From: Terriglobia bacterium
GTDB taxonomy: Bacteria > Acidobacteriota > Terriglobia > UBA7540
DNA: 11,294 nucleotides
Direction: 5' to 3'
Assembly (NCBI GenBank): GCA_030049455.1
Contig: JASIKV010000300.1
Span: 1 to 11,294, forward strand
Shown: positions 1 to 7,569 of the stretch, piece by piece
How positions within the stretch are numbered: the stretch's first letter is position 1
How the letters are laid out: every line of letters begins with the position of its first letter
Notes under the pieces: generated by a model
Database searches by the model: none
Seen by the model: only the letters and a program-made list of their open reading frames with translations
Told to the model about the DNA's origin: nothing
Made by a program: the position numbers and the translations under genes

Positions 1-480
1 GTGGTATTGAAAGTGGGAGCCACTTTGATGTCGGAAGCGCCGGGAGTGTAGCCACTGTTTTTCAGAGGAATCGTTTTAGTGACGGTCCCGAACGTCGTCC
101 CCATGTCCGCGGGATTTGCATCCACCACCTGCACGTCATCGGAACCGGCGTTGGCGAGGTAGGCGCTATAGGCATCCGGATTCGCAAGGGTGAGGAGAGT
201 CTGGCGTCCTGCCGCTACAGCAAAGGCGTCAGTACCACTCTTGGAGTTTCCAGTCACCTTGGTAATCGAGTAAAGCGCGCTATCGATAATGTACAGGTTT
301 TCGGAGCCCGGATCGGCCACGAATGCGTAGGAAGCATCCGGAGAGGCGGCCGGATAATTGCTTTTAATTCCCCCTGAAGGGGCAAGCGATGCGTCTTGGG
401 TCAAGCCTGCCACACCGGTGGACGTATCCATGACAATTACTTTCCCGGAGTTATCGTCACCCACGAAGGCTTCAGACGGC
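1..480 (-). other. Start of a YVTN-type beta-propeller domain, three blades visible
   Basis: Three spaced motifs are seen: AFVGDDNSGKVIVMD (about 470-426), AFVADPGSENLYIID (about 326-282) and AYLANAGSDDVQVVD (about 164-120). They are 48 and 54 residues apart, a normal blade spacing. The motif resembles the YVTN family consensus of an aromatic, Val/Leu, small residue, Asn/Asp, a loop, then VxVID. A closed propeller normally has six to eight blades, so at least three more should lie beyond the window. Cysteines present through the Ig-like domains are absent here. Confidence 0.7.
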
Positions 481-3400
481 AGGATGTTGGTGGTGAAATA
501 CTGAGTTGGGCAGGTTCCCGCTGAAGTGCAAGACAGCGTGGTGCTGTTCCCATTGTCGGCGACCGTAATGATAACGGTCTGGGGCGTGCCGGGAGTGTTG
601 GGCGTGCCGGCGAAGGGGGCCCCAAAGAGCCCCGTGACAGGGCTGGGGTTGGATTGCGAATATCCGCTTAAAAAGGACGCGCCTACGCCCCCAATGTTGT
701 TAGTGGGGGAAGTCCAGGTGTATTGGGCCTGGGCATTTCCGGGTGAGCCCGTTCCGCCGCAGGTACCGGTATTCAGTGGTACCTGGCAGGTCATCAGCAC
801 GCTGAAGGGCTGGTTCAATTGACCATTCGGCAAATTGCAGGGAGTGGTGGAAGTCCCACAAGCGGGAGATGCCAGCGCCTGATTTTGGATCACAATCTCG
901 GCATCGACGGCGATCTGCGTTGTGGAGGTGCTGGAGAGTACGCTGTTGGGGTCAGTCCCCGAAGTCGCAGCCGGTGTGCTGGTGTTGGCGGTGTCAGATG
1001 CCGTGACCGTTCCAGTGGTGGTACCTGTCGTAACCACCGACATGCCGCTATTGCAGGTGAGCGAATTGGTGGAATCGGTGTTGTCCGGTGTCGAGGAACA
1101 GGTGATGTTGGCGGAAAATCCTGTCCCGCTCATGCTCACGGGCGGTAGGCCCTGGCCGGTCGCCAAGTTGTAGACAAGATTAGCGCTGGCCCCCCCGGGT
1201 TTCCCATAGGTGCGCCCTGTAACGGCGTCAGGAATAGGCGTAGGGGTGGGTCCGGTCACATCCAGTTGGAGACGGACGGTCAGCATCTTGCTGTTGTCCG
1301 ATTTCGTGCCGCCCGGCGTCGCCAAGTTGCCGTTCTCCGCACCCGTAAACGTCAGTGTCGGAGTCGTCCCTCCCGCCGCCGCCAACGAAGTCTGATGGCA
1401 CAAAAAGTTCGGCGAGCTCAACGTGCACGTGAAAGTGTCCGTCCCGTCGCTCAGCGAACTCCCCGTCAGCGTGTAGTTCCCCAGCCCGGCAGTGAGCCCA
1501 TACTCGATGGGAGTGCAACTTACCGTCGCCGATCCGTTCCAGCAGGTCCCGTCCGTCGGAACCCCGTAGTCGCGCCCATTCACCGCCTCCTGCACCGTCC
1601 CGGGCGCCGTCACCGCCAACGCGGCTTCAACCGTCAGCGTCTTGCTGGTGTCCGTCTTGGTCGCGCCTGGCGTCGCCAGGTTGCCGTTCTCCGCGCCCGT
1701 AAACGTCAGTGTCGGCGTTCCTGCCGCTGCTACCAGCGAGGCCTGATGGCAGAAAAAGTTCGGCGAGGTCAACGTGCACGTGAAGCTGTCCGTCCCGTCG
1801 CTCAGCGTCGTCCCCGTCAGCGTGTAATTCCCCAGCCCGGCAGTGAGCCCATACTCGATGGGAGTGCAACTTACCGTCGCCGATCCGCTCCAGCAGGTGG
1901 CGTCCGTCGGAACCCCGTAATCCCTGCCATTCACTGCTGCCTGCACCGTCCCCGGCGCTGTGACCGCCAACGCGGCATTGACTGTCAGCGTCTTGCTGGT
2001 ATTCGTCGTCGTGCCGCCCGGCGTCGCCAGGTTGCCGTTCTCCGCACCCGTGAAGGTCAACGTCGGCGTCGTCCCTCCCGCCGCCGCCAGCGAGGCTTGA
2101 TGGCACAAGAAATTCGGCGAGGTCAACGTGCACGTGAAGGTGTCCGTCCCGTCGCTCAGCGAACTCCCTGTCAGCGTGTAGTTCCCCACTCCGGCAGTGA
2201 GCGCATACTCAATGGGAGTGCAACTTACCGTCGTCGTCCCGTTGTAGCAGGTCCCGTCCGTCGGAACCCCGTAGTCGCGCCCATTCACCGCCACCTGCAC
2301 CGTCCCGGGCGCTGTGACCGACAAGGGGGAATTGACCGTCAGCGTCTTGCTGGTATTCGTCGTCGTGCCGCCCGGCGTCGCCAGGTTGCCGTTCTCCGCA
2401 CCCGTGAAGGTCAACGTCGGCGTTCCTGCCGCTGCCGCCAGCGAAGCCTGATGGCACAAAAAGTTCGGTGAGGTCAACGTGCACGTGAAGGTGTCCGTCC
2501 CGTCGCTCAGCGAACTCCCCGTCAGCGTGTAGTTCCCCAGCCCGGCAGTGAGCCCATACTCGATGGGAGTGCAACTTACCGTCGCCGATCCGCTCCAGCA
2601 GGTCCCGTCCGTCGGAACCCCGTAGTCGCGCCCATTCACCGCCACCTGCACCGTCCCGGGCGCCGTCACCGCCAACGCGGCATCAACTGTCAGCGTCTTG
2701 CTGGTATTCGTCGTCGTGCCGCCCGGCGTCGCCAGGTTGCCGTTCTCCGCACCCGTGAAGGTCAATGTCGGCGTTCCTGCCGCTGCTGCCAGCGAAGCCT
2801 GATGGCAGAAAAAGTTCGGCGAGGTCAACGTGCACGTGAAGCTGTCCGTCCCGTCGCTCAGCGTCGTCCCCGTCAGCGTGTAGTTCCCCAGCCCGTTGCT
2901 CAGCGAGTACTCGATCGGAGTGCAAGCCACCGTAGTTGTCCCGTTATAGCAGGTGGCGTCCGTCGCCACCCCGTAATCCCTGCCATTCACTGCTGGCTGC
3001 ACCGTCCCCGGCGCCGTGACCGCCAACGCGGCTTCAACCGTCAGCGTCTTGCTGGTGTCCGTTTGGGTGGCGCCCGGTGTTGAGGCGTTGCCCGTCTCCG
3101 CACCCGTAAAGGTCAACGTCGGCGTGGTGCCCCCGGCCGCCGCCAGCGCGGCTTGATGGCAGAAGAAGTTCGGCGTGGTCAACGTGCACGTGAAGGTGTC
3201 CGTCCCGTCGCTCAGCGTCGTCCCGGTCAGCGTGTAGTTCCCCAGTCCGTTGCTGAGCGAGTACTCGATGGGAGTGCAAGCCACTGTAGTCGTCCCGTTA
3301 TAGCAGGTGGCGTCCGCCGGAACCCCGTAGTCACGCCCATTCACTGCCACCTGCACCGTCCCGGGGGGCGTTACAGTCAATGCGCTGCGCACGTTCAAAG

Positions 3401-6400
3401 TGTCAGTCGCAGGCCGCTGCGAATTCGGGTCGGTTGTGATGGTTGCCGCCGGTGTGGCGGAGTTTGCCACATCTTCCGCTGTAACCGAAGGATTATATGC
3501 GCCCGGCGCCTGAGTGACAGCGGTGGTGGCATCGCAGGTCAGCGCGGGGCTGGCCAATGTGCACGAAATCGGCGTGGGGAAATTACTGGTAGTCGGGAAT
3601 GTGTATCCACCCACCGCCCCCAGGCCGCCCGAGGCGGTATAAATCATGGCCGTGCAGGCCCCTGAGGAGCATCCCGAAGCGGCGGAACCGTAGGTACGAC
3701 CTTGGACGGCGTCCGGCCAAGGCGTGGGGGTGAGATTGGTTGCGACTGAAATCTGCGCATTGACCAGCAAGCTTGTGCTGACCGAGGCGCTGCCCGAGGG
3801 AACGGCCCCATTGGCGGCGTCGGTTACCGTCAGGCTCAAACTACTATACGTCCCCGATGCGGCACTGACTGCGGCCGGCGCGGAACACATGTAAGTGGTC
3901 GCCGTCGAAGTGCACGAGAAACCGGATACGCTTGTGAAGGGTCCCGGGGACGCCGGGAAGGTATATGTGCCCAACCCATAGCTGGCGGTGTAAGTTGGAG
4001 TTCCGCCGATGGAACCATAAGTTCGATTGGTCACGCCGGGCAGCAAGTTGGCGGGATTGGGGGAAGCGGCGTTGCCGGCCTGAGTGAGTTGAATGCTCAA
4101 CGGGGCATCAATGGTCAAACTTGTTCCCTGTGTCGCGGATGTGCCGGTGGATGCGCTGCTTGGGGTCGTGGAATTCCCTGTGTCGTCCAATTCCACGGTG
4201 GGCGCGAATGCGGCAGAGGGCGGAGTGATGGTCTGGGTGACGCTGTTCGTCGAAAGGGTCGCTGTCGCTGTGCTGGTGGGACCGAACGTGCTGCAAGGCC
4301 CGCTGGCATCAACGGTAATACTCGTAAACCCCGTGGGCACGGAGGCCGTTCCGCTGTCGATGCACCATTCATACGCGGCAGCGCCCAGCGCTCCGGCACC
4401 CAGTCCGCCCGAAGCCGTGTAGGTTGGTGTAGCGCCAACCACACCATAACTGCGACTTTGAACGCCTGGGAGCAAGGAGGTGGCGGGTGTGGAGTTTCCG
4501 CTCTGGCTCAGTGAAACCGACAGCGGCGGATCAACCGTCAGGCTCCCGGTGGCGGAACTTGCCGGGTCGGTCGCGACGGTACCGGCCGGCGTGGCGGCAT
4601 TGGCAGTGTCCGTCACCGTAAAGTTGGGGCTATTGGGACCTGCCGCAGAGGTTATCGCCGTAGTGGACTGATATGTCCATGTTGTCGCCGTCGCGAAGGC
4701 AAAGCTGGAAGGCGTGGGGAATCCCGAGTGGGCGAGATTATGATAAGGGGTTCCCAAGCCGCCCGAGAAAGTCCAGGTCGGAACCGTGCAGGTGCCCGAG
4801 GTGCATCCGGAGCCGGAACCGTAGGCACGCCCCATCACCCCATCGGGCCAGGCGGCGCCCAGATTTACCGCGTTGGTGATTTGCTGATTCACCAGAATCG
4901 ATGTGGCGATGGCATTGGTCGTTCCCGAAATCGCCCCGCTGGGCACGGCGGCGTTGCCCTGGTCGTCCAGGCGAACCGTAAAGGGAAAGTTCGTTGAAGT
5001 CGTGGGAGTGGGAGAAGGCAACGTGATGGGATTCGCCTGTAAAGTCACGGTGTTGCTGACCGCTGGCGTTCCCGTGCAGGGGACCGTGATATCGGTATTC
5101 AAAATGGGGCTGGTCGTCGTCGTGCCCACATTATTCAGAAAGCCCGCAGGCAGAGACCCGGTGCTGACGCACCATTGATAAACCCCCGCGCCCAGTCCTC
5201 CGGCAGCCGTAAAGGTCGGGATGCCGGCGGCCGTGGCGGCGGTTGCGCCGTAGGTGCGGTTGTAGACGCCGGGCAGCAAGGCACTACCCGAGGCTACGAC
5301 GGTGCTATTCTGGGTAAGCGTGGCCACCAGGGGAGGATCGATCACGATCGAGGTGGGAGACGCATCACTTCCCGTTGTGGAAGCGGAACTGCCGGGCGTG
5401 GTGGTGTTCCCGGCATCATCCAATTCCACTGTGAACGGGTAGGTGATCGAAGAAGTTGTGGTATTCGCCGCAGCCGCAACAGGGTTGGCGGCCAATAGCA
5501 ACGTGGCTGAGCCCGTGGCGAAGTAAGTTGGACACTTCGTGGCCGCGGCGGTGCCGGACGCACCGAAGCCTGCGGGCGGCAGCGCGCTGCTGGCTTGCAC
5601 ACACCATTCATAAGCCGCCGCACCGGCTGCTCCCTCGCCCAAGCCGCCCACCGCGGTGTAGGTGGGGGTCGCGCAAGCTGCCGTGCCTGAGGACCCGCAA
5701 TCGCTCCCGGTACCGTATGGGCGGTCCACCACGCCGGGCAGCACGTTGGCGGGATTGGTCCCCGTTACGGTGCTCTGGGTCATCGCTTCCAAAAGCGGCG
5801 GATTGACCAACAGCATATCCGTGCGAGTGCTCAAGGGATCCGACGTCACGGTGGCAGCGGGCGTGGCCTGGTTGGCGGTATCGGTAGCCGTCACGCTGGG
5901 ACTATAGGTCATCGAAGATGCCGGAGCCGTCGTGGGAGCCGCGGTTATCTTGCTTGCGCTGCACGTGTAGGTGGTAGCGGCCGCCGTGCATCCCATCCCG
6001 GTAATGGCCGAAAGGCTGGCAGGCAGACTGCTAGGCCACACATAGGCGGGCAGTCCGCCGCTGGCGGTATAAACCGCAGGCGTGCAGGCTCCCCCCGTGC
6101 ATCCGCTCCCTGAGCCATAGGCCCGGCCGCTTACCGCGTCCGGCCAGGAAATGCTCGATCCCGCGCCATATCCAATTGCCAGGGTCAGCGGAGACTGAAC
6201 TGTCAGCGTAAACGTCTTTGTCTGGGTTTCCGCGGGAACCACGGCGGTAGACTGCCCGATGACTGTAATCGGGGTGTCCGTGACGCTCACCGTAAATGAG
6301 GTATAAGACCCCGCGGCGCCGACCGCCGTGCTGGATATCGTGCACATACTCTGCGCGACAACGGTCGACACTGACATATTGGGGTTGCTTGCCCCAACGG

Positions 6401-7010
6401 CCGGGATCGTGCAGGAATTTACCGCCAGCGGCCCATTGCCGAAGGCGCTTCCCGAACCCACTGTGGCGGGTTCCAAGGCCGCGAGATTTGTGGTGACCCC
6501 CTGGGTGCAAGCGCTGACCGGAGCACAGCCGGTATTCATCCCGTAGGCTCTGCCCTGGACGGCGGTAAGCAGGGAGGCTTGGGTGATGGAATAATCATTG
6601 CGCACAGTAAGCGAATAGGGAAGCTGAGCGGTTTTTCCCGCCGAATCCGTTACCTGAACCGTTATCGAATAGGTTCCGGTGGCTCCAGTGACATCAGTCG
6701 CTGTATTCAATGTGCATTGATTCTGTCCCGGTCCAATTATCCAGGCAAGTCCCGTTGGAAGCGAACCTGTTCCGGCAACAACCGCACAACTTGTTATGGG
6801 GAGGGTTCCGCCGGTGGTGGATAAAACCAAGTTATAGGGCCGGCCTTTAATCGCATCGGGGAAGGTAGTTGTGGAGATGGATAGCGAGCTCCCTCCGCCG
6901 GCGGGCTGCAGTCCTGTAGGGAGGGACGTGGACGTAATCCCGCACCCGGGCATGAAGGTAACAGCTAAAAGACCTAATATGAGAACTATCCGGTCGGAGG
7001 TTTTGCTCAC
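1..7010 (-). CDS. Giant Ig-like-repeat lipoprotein with C-terminal YVTN-type beta-propeller (3' end outside window)
   Basis: One frame is open for 2336 codons from GTG at 7010 to the window edge. Residues 1-23 are a lipoprotein signal (K3, R7, hydrophobic stretch, then MPGC with lipidated C23). About 17 Ig-like or He_PIG-like domains of roughly 95-155 residues follow, most opening with a GRxYG-type motif and ending in a TVxD/LVN linker. Six nearly identical copies occupy residues 1209-1913. From about residue 2178 three repeats of the form FVxDxxSxxVxVxD look like propeller blades. Such proteins are usually surface or periplasmic adhesion or scaffold proteins; the ligand cannot be read from sequence. 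Paired cysteines recur through the domains, fitting an oxidising compartment. GTG 7010 is preferred because AGGAG lies 9 nt upstream. Transcription is divergent from the receptor gene. Reading frame and architecture are certain; function is unknown. Confidence 0.9.
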   Translation of the reverse strand, partial: MSKTSDRIVLILGLLAVTFMPGCGITSTSLPTGLQPAGGGSSLSISTTTFPDAIKGRPYNLVLSTTGGTLPITSCAVVAGTGSLPTGLAWIIGPGQNQCTLNTATDVTGATGTYSITVQVTDSAGKTAQLPYSLTVRNDYSITQASLLTAVQGRAYGMNTGCAPVSACTQGVTTNLAALEPATVGSGSAFGNGPLAVNSCTIPAVGASNPNMSVSTVVAQSMCTISSTAVGAAGSYTSFTVSVTDTPITVIGQSTAVVPAETQTKTFTLTVQSPLTLAIGYGAGSSISWPDAVSGRAYGSGSGCTGGACTPAVYTASGGLPAYVWPSSLPASLSAITGMGCTAAATTYTCSASKITAAPTTAPASSMTYSPSVTATDTANQATPAATVTSDPLSTRTDMLLVNPPLLEAMTQSTVTGTNPANVLPGVVDRPYGTGSDCGSSGTAACATPTYTAVGGLGEGAAGAAAYEWCVQASSALPPAGFGASGTAAATKCPTYFATGSATLLLAANPVAAAANTTTSSITYPFTVELDDAGNTTTPGSSASTTGSDASPTSIVIDPPLVATLTQNSTVVASGSALLPGVYNRTYGATAATAAGIPTFTAAGGLGAGVYQWCVSTGSLPAGFLNNVGTTTTSPILNTDITVPCTGTPAVSNTVTLQANPITLPSPTPTTSTNFPFTVRLDDQGNAAVPSGAISGTTNAIATSILVNQQITNAVNLGAAWPDGVMGRAYGSGSGCTSGTCTVPTWTFSGGLGTPYHNLAHSGFPTPSSFAFATATTWTYQSTTAITSAAGPNSPNFTVTDTANAATPAGTVATDPASSATGSLTVDPPLSVSLSQSGNSTPATSLLPGVQSRSYGVVGATPTYTASGGLGAGALGAAAYEWCIDSGTASVPTGFTSITVDASGPCSTFGPTSTATATLSTNSVTQTITPPSAAFAPTVELDDTGNSTTPSSASTGTSATQGTSLTIDAPLSIQLTQAGNAASPNPANLLPGVTNRTYGSIGGTPTYTASYGLGTYTFPASPGPFTSVSGFSCTSTATTYMCSAPAAVSAASGTYSSLSLTVTDAANGAVPSGSASVSTSLLVNAQISVATNLTPTPWPDAVQGRTYGSAASGCSSGACTAMIYTASGGLGAVGGYTFPTTSNFPTPISCTLASPALTCDATTAVTQAPGAYNPSVTAEDVANSATPAATITTDPNSQRPATDTLNVRSALTVTPPGTVQVAVNGRDYGVPADATCYNGTTTVACTPIEYSLSNGLGNYTLTGTTLSDGTDTFTCTLTTPNFFCHQAALAAAGGTTPTLTFTGAETGNASTPGATQTDTSKTLTVEAALAVTAPGTVQPAVNGRDYGVATDATCYNGTTTVACTPIEYSLSNGLGNYTLTGTTLSDGTDSFTCTLTSPNFFCHQASLAAAAGTPTLTFTGAENGNLATPGGTTTNTSKTLTVDAALAVTAPGTVQVAVNGRDYGVPTDGTCWSGSATVSCTPIEYGLTAGLGNYTLTGSSLSDGTDTFTCTLTSPNFLCHQASLAAAAGTPTLTFTGAENGNLATPGGTTTNTSKTLTVNSPLSVTAPGTVQVAVNGRDYGVPTDGTCYNGTTTVSCTPIEYALTAGVGNYTLTGSSLSDGTDTFTCTLTSPNFLCHQASLAAAGGTTPTLTFTGAENGNLATPGGTTTNTSKTLTVNAALAVTAPGTVQAAVNGRDYGVPTDATCWSGSATVSCTPIEYGLTAGLGNYTLTGTTLSDGTDSFTCTLTSPNFFCHQASLVAAAGTPTLTFTGAENGNLATPGATKTDTSKTLTVEAALAVTAPGTVQEAVNGRDYGVPTDGTCWNGSATVSCTPIEYGLTAGLGNYTLTGSSLSDGTDTFTCTLSSPNFLCHQTSLAAAGGTTPTLTFTGAENGNLATPGGTKSDNSKMLTVRLQLDVTGPTPTPIPDAVTGRTYGKPGGASANLVYNLATGQGLPPVSMSGTGFSANITCSSTPDNTDSTNSLTCNSGMSVVTTGTTTGTVTASDTANTSTPAATSGTDPNSVLSSTSTTQIAVDAEIVIQNQALASPACGTSTTPCNLPNGQLNQPFSVLMTCQVPLNTGTCGGTGSPGNAQAQYTWTSPTNNIGGVGASFLSGYSQSNPSPVTGLFGAPFAGTPNTPGTPQTVIITVADNGNSTTLSCTSAGTCPTQYFTTNILPSEAFVGDDNSGKVIVMDTSTGVAGLTQDASLAPSGGIKSNYPAASPDASYAFVADPGSENLYIIDSALYSITKVTGNSKSGTDAFAVAAGRQTLLTLANPDAYSAYLANAGSDDVQVVDANPADMGTTFGTVTKTIPLKNSGYTPGASDIKVAPTFNT
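481..1271 (-). repeat. Last two Ig-like domains before the propeller (A-type D16 and cysteine-rich D17)
   Basis: D16 (1271-903) opens with PDAVTGRTYG and contains SDTANTSTPAAT then TDP, which are A-type signatures, so it matches the domains upstream of the tandem array. D17 (902 to about 481) is more diverged: it has no GRxYG motif, carries at least six cysteines, and includes TVIITVADNGNSTTTLSC. It appears to be the hinge into the propeller. Assignment of D17 as Ig-like rests on length, composition and the VADNGN strand motif only. Confidence 0.55.
1272..3386 (-). repeat. Six tandem 351/354-bp units encoding near-identical Ig-like domains (C1-C6)
   Basis: Unit limits on the minus strand are C1 3386-3033, C2 3032-2682, C3 2681-2331, C4 2330-1977, C5 1976-1626 and C6 1625-1272. 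Lengths are 354, 351, 351, 354, 351 and 354 bp. Each encodes 117 or 118 residues with the signatures VNGRDYGV, CTPIEY, GNYTLTG, LSDGTD, FTCTL, PNF(F/L)CHQ and LTFTGAE. The 3-bp length difference is GGTTP versus AGTP. Every unit has four cysteines in fixed positions. Unit changes keep frame because both lengths are multiples of three. The units differ by a few blocks of variants rather than by evenly spread changes. The last unit diverges at its end, where it joins an A-type domain. Confidence 0.92.
3387..6191 (-). repeat. Higher-order Ig-like domain repeat, pattern A-B-B'-A-B-B'-A
   Basis: Seven domains form a super-repeat. A-type domains (6191-5802, 4886-4530, 3758-3387) start WPD(A/G)VxGRxYG, carry a CxxGxC pair and end with DxANxATPAxT then DP. 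B-type domains (5801-5337, 4529-4107) have LPGV, GAAAYEWC, VELDDxGN and TTP. B'-type domains (5336-4887, 4106-3759) have LLPGVxNRTYG and end AVPSG, then LVNxQI. The A-B-B' blocks are 1305 and 1128 bp long, followed by the start of a third. They are diverged at the DNA level, so this duplication is older than the downstream tandem array. A further A-type domain follows that array at 1271-903. Confidence 0.75.
6192..6887 (-). repeat. Two N-terminal Ig-like domains (D1, D2) of the giant lipoprotein
   Basis: D1 (about 6887-6600) is the most canonical He_PIG-like domain: it contains DAIKGRPYN, GSLPTGLAW and YSITVQVTDSAGK, the usual order of motifs in bacterial putative-Ig domains. D2 (6599-6192) opens with TAVQGRAYG and ends FTLTVQSP; its middle is longer and cysteine-containing. 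Both are clearly diverged from each other and from the later tandem units, so they are ordinary members of the chain rather than recent copies. Confidence 0.65.
6942..7010 (-). other. Lipoprotein signal peptide of the giant repeat protein
   Basis: The first 23 residues have a short charged start (S-K-T-S-D-R), a hydrophobic core (IVLILGLLAVTF) and a lipobox-like MPGC ending at C23. The residues at -3 and -2 (Met, Pro) are not the commonest in lipoboxes, but Gly at -1 followed by Cys is typical. The Gly-, Ser- and Thr-rich sequence after the cysteine suits a flexible tether. The protein is therefore predicted to be lipid-anchored, probably to the outer membrane. Confidence 0.7.
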
Positions 7011-7019
7011 GGCAGGATT

Positions 7020-7024
7020 CTCCT
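7020..7024 (-). promoter_or_regulatory. Ribosome binding site deciding the GTG start at 7010
   Basis: AGGAG on the minus strand is followed by 9 nt and then GTG. An in-frame ATG at 7034 lies upstream, but it has no purine-rich Shine-Dalgarno before it and would add eight charged or polar residues ahead of the signal peptide. GTG at 7010 is therefore the better start. Confidence 0.65.
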
Positions 7025-7196
7025 CTCTCCCCATTGGCGGTGATTGACCTTTATGCAGTTCCAAACCCTAATTGATTAACCCCCATGGCCCAAAGGCGAG
7101 TCAGTGCGGCGAAGCCAAGAGGGAAAACACTTTGTGTTAAAAAAGCCCAACCGGCACGGGTCGTAAGCAACATTGGTCGAACCCAGATTCCATCCT

Positions 7197-7223
7197 GATG
7201 CCGGCGAGTTTTTGCCGGGCATC
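7197..7223. other. GC-rich inverted repeat in the intergenic region
   Basis: GATGCCGGC at 7197-7205 is complementary to GCCGGGCATC at 7214-7223 except for one bulged base, with an 8-nt loop. It gives nine base pairs, mostly GC. Neither strand has a run of T directly after it, so it is not a classic intrinsic terminator. It lies about 190 bases upstream of the lipoprotein start and could be a structured leader element or a protein-binding palindrome. Confidence 0.5.
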
Positions 7224-7377
7224 TCCACCTTAACGGTTGCACTTCTGCAGAAAAGGCCCGCCTGGGGCAGTCCTTAGCTCCCCAACTTGGCCCATGATTC
7301 ACGCAATACTAGAAAAGGAGCGGCCTTTGAGACAAGCCTCACCCCGATTTGGGACGGCTCTGCCTTTTAACGACTTC

Positions 7378-7463
7378 AGTAAGTATTTCCTGTACTACCG
7401 CTGTCTCATATAGCGCGTTTATCGGGGGTTGTCAAGTCTTAGTCGTGAGTAAGGATTTCCTGT
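7378..7463. repeat. Pair of 16-bp direct repeats, 70 bp apart
   Basis: AGTAAGTATTTCCTGT (7378-7393) and AGTAAGGATTTCCTGT (7448-7463) match at 15 of 16 positions. They lie upstream of the likely receptor promoter. A regulator-binding role is possible; the flanks are not otherwise alike, so a larger duplication is not evident. Confidence 0.6.
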
Positions 7464-7540
7464 TCGCAGCCACCAGCGGCGGTAAAGCAAGAAAACCCAG
7501 TCTTTGGAGGATGTCAAAAGATTTTATAAGCATTGTTTGC

Positions 7541-7569
7541 TTGACAAAAACCTTCCCCTTTGCTAAACA
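7541..7569 (+). promoter_or_regulatory. Possible sigma-70-type promoter for the TonB-dependent receptor gene
   Basis: A perfect TTGACA (7541-7546) is followed by a 17-bp spacer and TAAACA (7564-7569), a weak -10 element matching TATAAT at three positions. An AT-rich stretch precedes the -35 box. Transcription from here would give a leader of roughly 120 nt. The -35 match and spacing are good; the poor -10 keeps confidence moderate. Confidence 0.4.

Noticed and set aside
1266..2471. 401-residue open frame on the plus strand
   Set aside because: It is antisense to the tandem array. Its arginine-rich repeated product arises from the GC-rich codons of the minus-strand repeats, and the minus frame shows clear domain motifs, a signal peptide and continuity over 2336 codons.
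1627..3279. Minus-strand frames of 80-168 residues inside the array, with repeated MHSHRVWAHCRAGELHADG-like starts
   Set aside because: They are another frame of the same repeats, recurring with the 351/354 period. They lack ribosome binding sites and are interrupted in each unit.
1272..3386. CRISPR-like or satellite array
   Set aside because: The units are 351/354 bp with no short repeat-spacer structure, and they are fully coding in one frame.
7032..7034. Upstream in-frame ATG as the start of the lipoprotein gene
   Set aside because: There is no Shine-Dalgarno before it, whereas AGGAG is well placed for GTG at 7010, which also gives a compact signal peptide.
7135..7165. Intrinsic terminator before the T6 run on the minus strand
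   Set aside because: Only three or four base pairs can form before the T-run, and there is no upstream gene in that direction within the window.
7173..7189. tRNA T-arm-like GGGTTCGACC on the minus strand
   Set aside because: The bases after the loop do not pair with the stem and no acceptor, anticodon or D arm is present.
7081..7260. Cyclic-di-GMP or cobalamin riboswitch
   Set aside because: Some fragments such as GCGAAGCC or GCCGCACTG looked similar, but the conserved core motifs and helix order of these riboswitches are missing on both strands.
7051..7302. 83-residue minus-strand frame upstream of the lipoprotein gene
   Set aside because: It overlaps the GC-rich hairpin, shows no domain or localisation signal, and looks like a chance frame.
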